From: Bacteroidales bacterium
Lineage (GTDB): Bacteria; Bacteroidota; Bacteroidia; Bacteroidales; Tenuifilaceae
Length of the DNA stretch: 5,602 nt
Reading direction: 5' to 3'
Assembly: GCA_008933525.1 (NCBI GenBank)
Contig: WBUV01000235.1
Coordinates: 1 to 5,602 of the forward strand
In this document: in pieces, positions 1-5,602 of the stretch
Position numbering within the stretch: the first letter of the stretch is position 1
Layout of the letters: every line of letters begins with the position of its first letter
Position numbers and translations under genes: made by a program
The notes under the pieces: generated by a model
Databases searched by the model: none
Told to the model about the DNA's origin: nothing
What the model saw: the letters and a program-made list of their open reading frames with translations, nothing else

Positions 1-652
1 GTCTAACTATTCTGCGAGCATGTTTTGCAATATCTTCCTCGTGAGTTACAACAATAATGGTATTGCCCTGGGCAAAGATATCCTCAAATAGATTCATAAT
101 ATCGATAGATGTTTTGGAGTCTAGGTTTCCAGTTGGCTCATCGGCAAGAATAATGGATGGGTCATTAACTAGGGCACGTGCAACAGCAACGCGTTGACGC
201 TGTCCTCCGGAAAGTTCATTAGGTTTATGCTCCATGCGATCCTCCAAACTTACGTTTTTAAGGGCTTTAATAGCCATCTCGTTCCTCTCATGTTTAGGGA
301 TACCCGCGTAAATAAGTGGTAATACTACGTTGTCCAATGCAGAATAACGTGGCAGTAAATTGAAGGTTTGGAAAACGAAGCCAATTTCTTTGTTTCGAAT
401 TTCGGCTAATGAATCATCGGTAAGTTTACTGACATCAGTACCATTCAACACATAGGTTCCATCGGTTGGCGTGTCTAAGCAGCCTAAAATATTCATCAAA
501 GTTGACTTCCCTGAGCCTGATGGGCCCATGATGGCAACATATTCATTTTTGTTGATAACCAGATCAACACCTTTTAGGGCTTTTACAACAACACTGCCTA
601 CTTGGTAGAACTTTTTAATGTTGCTAATTTTTATTAAAGGTTCGTTATTCAT
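1..652 (-). CDS. ABC transporter ATP-binding protein, MacB/LolD type (3' end cut by window edge)
   Basis: This is the nucleotide-binding subunit of a type VII (MacB/LolD-like) ABC transporter, a cytoplasmic ATPase that drives an inner-membrane permease. I translated it from the ATG at 652 and see 217 codons without a stop. All ATPase motifs are present: Walker [10 protein letters not shown] (43-51), Q-loop Gln95 in [10 protein letters not shown], signature LSGGQ (147-151), Walker B ending ILADEP with the D-loop GNLD (168-178), and the H-loop His204 in VVTHE. The stretch after the Q-loop ([20 protein letters not shown]) is typical of the MacB/LolD/FtsE group. Family members are about 220-235 residues, so only a short C-terminal tail is missing beyond the left edge. 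No Shine-Dalgarno sequence precedes the start. It lies 77 bases downstream of the methyltransferase on the same strand. The gap contains TAACTTTA (complement of 676-683), one mismatch from TAnnTTTG, so it may also have its own promoter. The permease partner is probably further left. Substrate cannot be told: lipoprotein release, peptide or drug efflux are all possible. Confidence 0.95.
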   Translation of the reverse strand, partial: MNNEPLIKISNIKKFYQVGSVVVKALKGVDLVINKNEYVAIMGPSGSGKSTLMNILGCLDTPTDGTYVLNGTDVSKLTDDSLAEIRNKEIGFVFQTFNLLPRYSALDNVVLPLIYAGIPKHERNEMAIKALKNVSLEDRMEHKPNELSGGQRQRVAVARALVNDPSIILADEPTGNLDSKTSIDIMNLFEDIFAQGNTIIVVTHEEDIAKHARRIVR

Positions 653-729
653 TTTCAATGGCTTGTTTTGTATGTTAAAGTTAAGATAATTCGTTTTAAG
701 TTTGGACAATTACTTGTTTATTATTTGAT

Positions 730-1539
730 TTAGTAAGGGCCGTATCTAAGTGCAAAATGCTGTTTAGCAATACCTTTTTCAAAGATCAAAATACCGCATC
801 GAAAAAGATCAATTGATATGCTAACTTTTGCATTGGCACAAATATAATCCCATGCTTTCTCCATATTTTTACTCCAACGTATATCGTCAACAATAATAAC
901 GGTTTTTTCGTTGATTTTTGGTAGGAGTAGATTGAAATAATTTATTAGCGAACGGCCATTGTGGTCTCCATCAATGAAGACAAAATCAACACTATTTAGT
1001 TCACTAAGAATCCTAGGTAGTTGCTCGTCGAATACTCCCGATAGAGTTTGAATGTTTGTTAAACCATTTTTTCGGAATCGGTTTTGAGCGATCCCCAGAA
1101 CTGCTTCATCGCCTTCTATTGTAAAGATAGATGCCTTTGAGTTATCGTGGGCAATGTACATTGTGCTTATTCCAACAGATGTTCCCAGTTCAATAATAGT
1201 CTTGGGTTGATAATTTTGAATTAAACGGTACAGCAAACGGCCCAAATGCTTAGGAATGGCAACCGATGTGGCAATTTTTCTTAATGATACTTCTTCGCCT
1301 CTGTAGCCGCTATTAGTGCTTTCGCCAATCGATTTACGAATAACTGATATGCCACAACCTTTAAGTTCTTTACGGTATTCCTCAATTTTATCAAAGACCT
1401 TTTCTTTCTTGTCGGGTTCAATTACCTCTGTGTATAGATTATATACATAAGGCGAGTGAATTCCATGACCCCCAATAGGCTTGCTATTAAGCCAAAACCT
1501 GTAATAATTCAATAACTGCCCAAATACTCCTGTCCTCAT
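730..1539 (-). CDS. Class I SAM-dependent O-methyltransferase (Methyltransf_24 / catechol-OMT-like)
   Basis: This is a predicted cytoplasmic methyltransferase of 269 residues that transfers a methyl group from S-adenosylmethionine to an unknown acceptor. The Rossmann fold is clear: motif I IIELGTSVGIST (115-126), the acidic residue after strand beta-2 (Glu142 in FTIEGD), strand beta-4 VDFVFIDGDH (184-193), and IIVDDIRW (215-222). The DGDH and VDD acidic residues resemble the metal-binding positions of catechol-type O-methyltransferases. About 90 residues precede the catalytic domain and include GGHGIHSPYVY (23-33), a segment I recall from Bacteroidota homologues; its role is unknown to me. 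The reading frame also opens with a TTG at 1545, but I chose the ATG two codons later (1539) because there is no ribosome binding site favouring the TTG. The gene is divergent from recG and lies upstream of the ABC ATPase. The 3' end (LRYGPY, then TAA) is complete. The methyltransferase class is secure; the substrate is not. Confidence 0.88.
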   Translation of the reverse strand: MRTGVFGQLLNYYRFWLNSKPIGGHGIHSPYVYNLYTEVIEPDKKEKVFDKIEEYRKELKGCGISVIRKSIGESTNSGYRGEEVSLRKIATSVAIPKHLGRLLYRLIQNYQPKTIIELGTSVGISTMYIAHDNSKASIFTIEGDEAVLGIAQNRFRKNGLTNIQTLSGVFDEQLPRILSELNSVDFVFIDGDHNGRSLINYFNLLLPKINEKTVIIVDDIRWSKNMEKAWDYICANAKVSISIDLFRCGILIFEKGIAKQHFALRYGPY

Positions 1540-1692
1540 GCTCAAAACGTAATTCTTTATAGTGCTAATGTACGATTTGACTGAGTGTTAAGTATGATTT
1601 ATTCTGTTAAAAAAGGTTTAACTCAGGTTATTTTATCTTAATAAATCGTTAGTTTAATTTTGGTTGCGATCGTTCAAATTCTTTAATTATAT

Positions 1693-1700
1693 TAGTTTTG
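1693..1700 (+). promoter_or_regulatory. Candidate Bacteroidota -7 promoter element upstream of recG
   Basis: TAGTTTTG matches the Bacteroidota sigma-A -7 consensus TAnnTTTG exactly. It lies 73 bases before the recG start codon, which would give a leader of roughly 65 bases. The expected TTG at about -33 is poor: the nearest TTG (1664-1666) is 26 bases upstream, a longer spacing than usual, and nothing better sits at the normal distance. An eight-base match with two free positions in AT-rich DNA can arise by chance, so this is a candidate only. Confidence 0.35.
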
Positions 1701-1704
1701 TGAA

Positions 1705-1714
1705 TGATTAATCA
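1705..1714. repeat. Perfect 10-base palindrome TGATTAATCA in the recG leader
   Basis: TGATTAATCA is fully self-complementary and starts five bases after the candidate -7 element, where transcription would begin. That position would suit a small operator for a dimeric regulator. AT-rich palindromes of this length are common by chance and no second copy was seen in the window, so the regulatory reading is weak. Confidence 0.2.
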
Positions 1715-1773
1715 AACAGAATCAGGTACTTTTTAATTGGAAACACGATGCCTGATGTCAATGGGTTTATTTA

Positions 1774-3882
1774 ATGAGCAATATACTATCAACGGAAATC
1801 AAGTTTTTGCAAGGTGTAGGTCCTAAGCGAGCAGAACTGCTCCAAAAGGAGTTAGGTATATTCACTTTTTCGGATTTGCTTTATTTCTACCCATATAAAC
1901 ATATAGATAGATCGAAAATTTATAAGATTTCTGAGATTAACGAGGATTTGCCATACATTCAAATTGTCGGTAAAATACTCCGGTTCGACGAAAGTGGAGT
2001 TGGCCGTAATAAACGTTTAAACGCCATTTTTTCCGATGGAAGTGGGAGTGTGGAGCTGGTTTGGTTTAAGGGTATAGCTTGGATGGCAAAATGGCTTAAG
2101 CCAAATGTTGAGTACTTAGTTTTTGGCAAAGCAAGTAGATTTGGTAGTAGGATGAGCATTGCTCATCCTGAAATGGAGGAGTATCTGTTTGGTCAGGAAA
2201 AAATAATGGGAGCTTTGCAGCCTGTTTATTCAACCACCGAGAAATTAAAAAGTAATAGAATCTCATCTAAAACTATACTTGGATTACAGCAGTCGTTGCA
2301 GAGTATAATAGTTGGTAAGCTCGAGGAAACATTGCCTCCATACATTATTGAGCAGCACAAGTTGATGACTTTACCCGAGGCAATGCGTAATATCCATTTC
2401 CCTCAAAGTGTAATACTTCTCCGTAAAGCCGAGCACCGTCTTAAGTTTGAGGAACTTTTCTACATACAGCTTGGAATACTACTCCGTCAATCTGTTCGTC
2501 AAACAAGGGTTAATGGGCATGTTTTTAGTAAGGTTGGGGATATGTTTAATCGATTCTATCACGAAAAATTGCCATTCCCATTAACGGAAGCACAGAAGCG
2601 GGTTATTCGCGAAATAAGGAAGGATTTAGGCAGTGGTAAGCAAATGAATAGGTTGTTGCAGGGCGATGTGGGTAGCGGTAAAACAGTTGTGGCGCTTATG
2701 TCGATGCTTATAGCAGTTGATAATGGTTACCAAGCTTGTATTATGGCACCAACTGAGATTCTTGCTATTCAACATTACGAATCGATTGCAGCTTTGCTTG
2801 AGGGTTTGCCTGTTAGTGTTGGACTCCTTACCGGAAGTACTCGCAGGTCGGAGCGGAACAATCTACACAAGTCGCTAGAAGCCGGAGAGTTAAATATTCT
2901 GATTGGAACTCATGCCTTGCTTGAGGATGTTGTCAAATTTAAAAACCTTGGACTTACAGTAATTGACGAGCAACAACGATTTGGTGTTTTGCAGCGCGCA
3001 AAACTTTGGGAAAAGAACGACGATCCTCCTCATATCCTTGTTATGACTGCAACTCCAATACCTCGTACTTTAGCAATGACATTATACGGCGATTTGGAGG
3101 TAAGCGTAATTGATGAGTTGCCGCCGGGCCGGAAACCTGTTAAGACATTGCATTACACAGACCTTAAGCGAAATGTTGTTTTTGGAAAAATTCGCGAGCA
3201 AATAAAAGCAGGCCGACAGGTTTACGTTGTGTATCCGTTGATTAAAGAATCCGAGAAGATGGAGAATCTGAAAGACTTGCAGGATGGTTACGAAAGTATT
3301 GTGCGAGCTTTTCCTCCTCCGGAGTATGTTACAGTTGTTGTGCATGGGCAAATGAAGCCTGAAGACAAGGATTTCTCAATGAGCCTTTTTGTAAAGGGGA
3401 AGGCTCACATTATGGTTGCAACTACAGTTATTGAAGTAGGAGTTAATGTTCCTAACGCAACAGTAATGGTGATTGAAAGCGCAGAGCGTTTTGGACTATC
3501 GCAGCTTCACCAGTTAAGGGGCAGGGTAGGTCGAGGAGCCGATGAGAGTTATTGTATTCTAATGTCGCAGGTAAAACTTTCGGTCGATTCACGTAAACGA
3601 TTAGAAACAATGGTTTCGACTAACGATGGTTTTGAAATTGCTGAGGTTGACCTGAAATTAAGAGGACCAGGCGATATTGAGGGAACAATGCAAAGCGGAA
3701 CTCCAATCGAATTAAAACTAGCAAGTCTTAGTACCGACAGCCAACTGCTGCAGTATGCTCGGGGTGTTGCAAAGAGTATTTTAACAACCGATCCATTGTT
3801 GAGCAATCCTCAAAATATAAAATTACTCCAACGACTAAACGAGATTGCTGAAGCAAAGAATGATTTAAGCCGAATAAGTTAA
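1774..3882 (+). CDS. recG: ATP-dependent DNA helicase RecG
   Basis: RecG is a monomeric SF2 helicase that binds branched DNA, regresses stalled replication forks and remodels Holliday junctions and R-loops. The 702-residue length is close to the E. coli protein (693). The N-terminal region begins with a helix-hairpin-like FLQGVGPKRAELL (11-23), followed by the wedge/OB fold (about 60-130, with FSDGSGSVELVWF). The helicase core shows Walker A GDVGSGKT (297-304), motif Ia MAPTEILA (324-331), motif II DEQQRFGV (398-405), motif III TATPIPRT (425-432), motif V ATTVIEVGVNVPNA (549-562) and motif VI QLRGRVGRG (580-588). The translocation (TRG) region follows, with DLKLRGPGDIEGTMQSG (626-642). Two residues depart from the forms I know best: DEQQ instead of DEQH, and GTMQSG instead of GTxQSG with Q or R. 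The ATG at 1774 is the first start after an in-frame TGA at 1753; no Shine-Dalgarno sequence is visible. It is co-transcribed with the next gene. Confidence 0.97.
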   Translation: MSNILSTEIKFLQGVGPKRAELLQKELGIFTFSDLLYFYPYKHIDRSKIYKISEINEDLPYIQIVGKILRFDESGVGRNKRLNAIFSDGSGSVELVWFKGIAWMAKWLKPNVEYLVFGKASRFGSRMSIAHPEMEEYLFGQEKIMGALQPVYSTTEKLKSNRISSKTILGLQQSLQSIIVGKLEETLPPYIIEQHKLMTLPEAMRNIHFPQSVILLRKAEHRLKFEELFYIQLGILLRQSVRQTRVNGHVFSKVGDMFNRFYHEKLPFPLTEAQKRVIREIRKDLGSGKQMNRLLQGDVGSGKTVVALMSMLIAVDNGYQACIMAPTEILAIQHYESIAALLEGLPVSVGLLTGSTRRSERNNLHKSLEAGELNILIGTHALLEDVVKFKNLGLTVIDEQQRFGVLQRAKLWEKNDDPPHILVMTATPIPRTLAMTLYGDLEVSVIDELPPGRKPVKTLHYTDLKRNVVFGKIREQIKAGRQVYVVYPLIKESEKMENLKDLQDGYESIVRAFPPPEYVTVVVHGQMKPEDKDFSMSLFVKGKAHIMVATTVIEVGVNVPNATVMVIESAERFGLSQLHQLRGRVGRGADESYCILMSQVKLSVDSRKRLETMVSTNDGFEIAEVDLKLRGPGDIEGTMQSGTPIELKLASLSTDSQLLQYARGVAKSILTTDPLLSNPQNIKLLQRLNEIAEAKNDLSRIS

Positions 3883-3883
3883 A

Positions 3884-4711
3884 ATGAATTCGACCAAAAG
3901 AAGTATTTTATTGCTGATCTTTTTATTTGCGTTTCTATACGGTTCAACGCAGAGCAACAGAGGTTGTAATATTGTTAATAATGCCTTTAAATCAGGAGAA
4001 ACGCTTGTTTATGAAATGAGTTATACTTGGTTTCTCGTATGGACCGATGTTGGCGAGGTAAAGTTTACTGTAAATTCCGACAAGCGTTTTGGTAAAGAGC
4101 ATCTTCATTTAAAGGCTGTTGGAAAGAGTTACCCCTTTTACGATTGGTTTTTTAAAGTTCGTGATCTTTACGAATCGTGGGTAGATCCTACGACATTAGA
4201 GCCCCGATACTTTAATAGGGATATCTACGAAGGAGGATTTACTAAGGAGAACGAATACAACTTTAACTGGAATAAGAACGAACTAAGTGTTCGGGTTAGA
4301 CGAAAACAAGGTGCAAATAGATTCGATACGCTCAAAATTGATAAATGCACTTACGATGTGGTTACAGCAATATATGTTGCTAGGAATTTAGATTTTTCAA
4401 ATGTAAAACCTGGAAAGGTTTTTCCTGTTAAGGCAATAATGGATGAAAAAGTTTACGATGTAGGCTATAGGTTTCTTGGTAGAGAGGAAAAAAAGATTGC
4501 CGATATTGGACTGTTCAAGTGCCTAAAGTTTCAGGTAGATGTTGTTGCTGGTGATATTTTTAAGGGTGATCAAAAAATCTATGTTTGGGTTACCGACGAT
4601 AATAATAAAATGCCAGTCTTTATTGAGTCGCCAATAATAGTGGGAAAGGTAATGGCTCGTCTTAAATCAGTTTCTAGTCTAAAGCACCCTCTTAACTCAA
4701 AGATTAAATAA
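3884..4711 (+). CDS. Secreted DUF3108 domain protein
   Basis: This is a 275-residue protein with an N-terminal Sec signal peptide: basic start MNSTKR, hydrophobic core SILLLIFLFAFLYG (7-20), and probable cleavage around residues 20-23. There is no lipobox, so a soluble periplasmic location, or a surface or outer-membrane association, is expected. The mature part resembles the DUF3108 family: FKSGETLVYEMSYTWFLVW (35-53), then alternating beta-strands with many aromatic residues, including YPFYDWFFKVRDLYESWVD (83-101), and a C-terminal IYVWVTDDNNKMPVFIES (232-249). The family is thought to form an open, lipocalin-like beta-structure, but its biochemical role is not established, and I assign none. 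Three cysteines remain (28, 155, 213). Its ATG lies one base after the recG stop codon, so it shares the recG transcript and may be translated by terminating ribosomes. No separate promoter could fit in the gap, though one could lie inside recG. Confidence 0.85.
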   Translation: MNSTKRSILLLIFLFAFLYGSTQSNRGCNIVNNAFKSGETLVYEMSYTWFLVWTDVGEVKFTVNSDKRFGKEHLHLKAVGKSYPFYDWFFKVRDLYESWVDPTTLEPRYFNRDIYEGGFTKENEYNFNWNKNELSVRVRRKQGANRFDTLKIDKCTYDVVTAIYVARNLDFSNVKPGKVFPVKAIMDEKVYDVGYRFLGREEKKIADIGLFKCLKFQVDVVAGDIFKGDQKIYVWVTDDNNKMPVFIESPIIVGKVMARLKSVSSLKHPLNSKIK

Positions 4712-4721
4712 TAATCCTCAG

Positions 4722-4742
4722 TTTAGCATGATTTTTGCTAAA
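4722..4742. other. Small hairpin after the DUF3108 gene
   Basis: TTTAGCA (4722-4728) and TGCTAAA (4736-4742) are perfect inverted repeats around a seven-base loop. CTC (4717-4719) and GAG (4744-4746) could extend the stem past a small internal bulge. It starts ten bases after the DUF3108 stop, a usual terminator position. However, the stem is AT-rich and no run of T follows, so it is not a standard intrinsic terminator. It may be a weak terminator, an RNA 3'-end stabiliser, or chance. Confidence 0.3.
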
Positions 4743-4848
4743 AGAGTATTCTATGAAATTAATTTGCATTTTTTATTAATCATTTTGATTTATGTGTTAA
4801 TGGCATTAATAATAATGAGTAATATTGTTGTTTGTAAAATCTATAACC

Positions 4849-5250
4849 ATGAAAAAACTAATTTTATTAGCATTGCTTTCCTCATTTTCGTTGGTATCGT
4901 GTCTGGAAAATGAAAATTCAATAGTGTCAACCAGTACAATTGATTTATTTGCTGGAATTTTACCCGACACTGTTATTGTTAACTCAACAACTCCAATTTC
5001 ACTCAGAGCAACTGCTCCGAATTCGTGTTGGCATAGTATTCGGTTTCGTAAGGAAACAATTCGTGATACATTGACTAATTTTTGGGCTATAGGTACATTT
5101 GAGAATCATGGAGAGGTTTGTAATGATGTTTTAGTAACAAAGGATACTGTTATAAATTTAATTCCAACTGCTACAAAATCTTACATTTTTCAATTTCTTG
5201 AAAATTATAATAAAGTAAGAGTCGACACTATTGTTGTGGTTGCGGAATAG
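4849..5250 (+). CDS. Small lipoprotein of unknown function, probable Ig-like beta-sandwich
   Basis: This is a 133-residue protein whose family I do not recognise. The N-terminus is a classic lipoprotein signal: MKKLILLALLSSFS, then the lipobox LVSC, with lipidated Cys18. The following residues LENEN carry acids at +2 and +4 after the cysteine. Acid-rich segments there act as surface-export signals in some Bacteroidota, so surface display is possible but unproven. The mature part alternates short beta-strands (DTVIVN, PISLRATA, VINLIP, SYIFQFL, RVDTIVVV) and has two cysteines (Cys60 in NSCWHSIRF, Cys91 in EVCNDVLV) that could form a disulfide. This pattern resembles small secreted immunoglobulin-like domains of Bacteroidota lipoproteins. 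The frame also opens at a TTG (4825), but the ATG at 4849 places the MKK signal peptide at the N-terminus and is the better start. It lies 137 bases after the DUF3108 gene and ends just before a strong terminator. It may be its own transcript or the tail of the recG operon. Confidence 0.8.
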   Translation: MKKLILLALLSSFSLVSCLENENSIVSTSTIDLFAGILPDTVIVNSTTPISLRATAPNSCWHSIRFRKETIRDTLTNFWAIGTFENHGEVCNDVLVTKDTVINLIPTATKSYIFQFLENYNKVRVDTIVVVAE

Positions 5251-5268
5251 TTTATGACTTATATCAGG

Positions 5269-5306
5269 AATAAAAAAACCACGAATTTATTCGTGGTTTT
5301 TTTATT
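5269..5306. terminator. Bidirectional Rho-independent terminator between the lipoprotein gene and rnfA
   Basis: A perfect 17-base-pair stem (5269-5285 with 5290-5306) closes a four-base TTTA loop. Its GC-containing core is CCACGAA/TTCGTGG. Seven A precede the core and seven T follow it, so each strand reads as a hairpin followed by a U tract. It sits 18 bases after the lipoprotein stop and 15 bases after the rnfA stop, and serves both convergent genes. Confidence 0.95.
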
Positions 5307-5321
5307 TTCTTTCATTTATAT

Positions 5322-5602
5322 TTACTTCACAATCCCAGCAAATCCCATAAATGCTAAAGCCAAAATCCCCGCGGTTAAAAGGGCAATTGGTACTCCTTTC
5401 ATTCCTTTCGGAATATTTGCCAGTTCTAGTTGTTCTCTAATCCCTGCCATTATTACCAGCGCTAATCCAAATCCAATTGCGGTTGCGCCTCCATAAACTA
5501 CTCCTTCAAGAAGGTTGTAGTTTTTCTTAATAACTAGGATTGCCACCCCAAGTACGGCACAGTTAGTTGTAATTAATGGCAAGAAAATTCCAAGGGCTTG
5601 GT
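5322..5602 (-). CDS. rnfA: Rnf electron transport complex subunit A, C-terminal half (5' end cut by window edge)
   Basis: RnfA (RsxA in E. coli) is an integral membrane subunit of the Rnf complex, which moves electrons between ferredoxin and NAD while pumping Na+ or H+. Ninety-two residues are visible, about half of the usual 190. The frame stays open through the right edge. A TTG at 5582 is not a start: it encodes Leu within GIFLPLITTNCAVLG, the family hallmark. The cysteine in TTNC (codon 5561-5559) corresponds to one of the ligands of the membrane [2Fe-2S] cluster shared by RnfA and RnfE. The TTNCAVLG form favours RnfA over NqrE, RnfE or NqrD. Three hydrophobic helices are visible: around LITTNCAVLGVAILVI, GATAIGFGLALVIMAGI and VPIALLTAGILALAFMGFAGIV. 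The IREQLELANIPKGMKG loop and the C-terminus GFAGIVK align with E. coli IRERL...GFSGLVKL as I recall it. rnfA is often the last gene of the rnf operon, and the terminator after its stop fits that. Confidence 0.94.
   Translation of the reverse strand, partial: QALGIFLPLITTNCAVLGVAILVIKKNYNLLEGVVYGGATAIGFGLALVIMAGIREQLELANIPKGMKGVPIALLTAGILALAFMGFAGIVK

Noticed and set aside
653..729. Terminator between the methyltransferase and the ABC ATPase
   Set aside because: No GC-containing stem followed by a T tract is visible on the minus strand, so read-through is likely.
1540..1545. TTG at 1545 as start of the methyltransferase
   Set aside because: It would add only two residues before an ATG, with no ribosome binding site in its favour; the ATG at 1539 is simpler.
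1959..2159. Minus-strand open frame inside recG
   Set aside because: It lies fully antisense to the recG wedge domain, shows no motif, and is a shadow of the real gene.
3082..3351. Minus-strand open frame inside recG
   Set aside because: It is antisense to the recG helicase core and has no recognisable protein features.
3549..3806. Minus-strand open frame inside recG
   Set aside because: It is antisense to the recG TRG region and has no recognisable protein features.
4825..4848. TTG at 4825 as start of the lipoprotein
   Set aside because: It would put eight extra residues before MKK and spoil a standard lipoprotein signal peptide; the ATG at 4849 fits better.
4728..4913. Plus-strand open frame of 61 codons with hydrophobic residues (MIFAKRVFYEINLHF...)
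   Set aside because: It begins inside the hairpin after the DUF3108 gene and overlaps the lipoprotein signal peptide in another frame. Its hydrophobicity follows from AT-rich DNA, and the lipoprotein frame has a far more convincing start.
5254..5496. Plus-strand open frame of 80 codons
   Set aside because: It runs through the terminator and then lies antisense to rnfA, whose protein is clearly recognisable.

Overview
The window looks like an ordinary chromosomal stretch from a member of the Bacteroidota, probably an anaerobic or facultative Bacteroidales-like lineage. This rests on several things: AT-rich DNA; start codons without clear Shine-Dalgarno sequences; one perfect match to the Bacteroidota -7 promoter element (TAnnTTTG); a Bacteroidota-style lipoprotein; a methyltransferase with an N-terminal HGIHSP segment that I associate with this phylum; and an rnfA gene, which points to an Rnf ion-pumping complex. 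The lineage is an inference, because no rRNA or other phylogenetic marker was compared.

Layout. Positions 1-652 (minus) hold a nearly complete MacB/LolD-type ABC ATPase that is cut by the left edge. Upstream of it on the same strand, at 730-1539, is a class I SAM-dependent O-methyltransferase. The 234-base gap at 1540-1773 is a divergent promoter region with a candidate promoter and several small palindromes. Positions 1774-3882 (plus) encode RecG, the branched-DNA helicase. One base after its stop codon comes a secreted DUF3108-family protein (3884-4711). After a 137-base gap containing a small hairpin there is a short lipoprotein of unknown function (4849-5250). A strong bidirectional terminator at 5269-5306 separates it from the convergent 3' half of rnfA (5322-5602, minus), which runs off the right edge.

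How the genes relate. The recG-DUF3108 pair is almost certainly one transcript, with possible translational coupling, although their functions (DNA repair and envelope) have no obvious link. The methyltransferase and ABC ATPase are co-directional with a 77-base gap and may share a transcript. The permease partner of the ATPase is probably beyond the left edge. rnfA appears to be the last gene of an rnf operon entering from the right.

I see no mobile element, CRISPR array, tRNA or rRNA, and no convincing new multi-gene system. The points most worth a second look are the uncharacterised lipoprotein, the tight recG-DUF3108 coupling, and the unusual residues in two RecG motifs.
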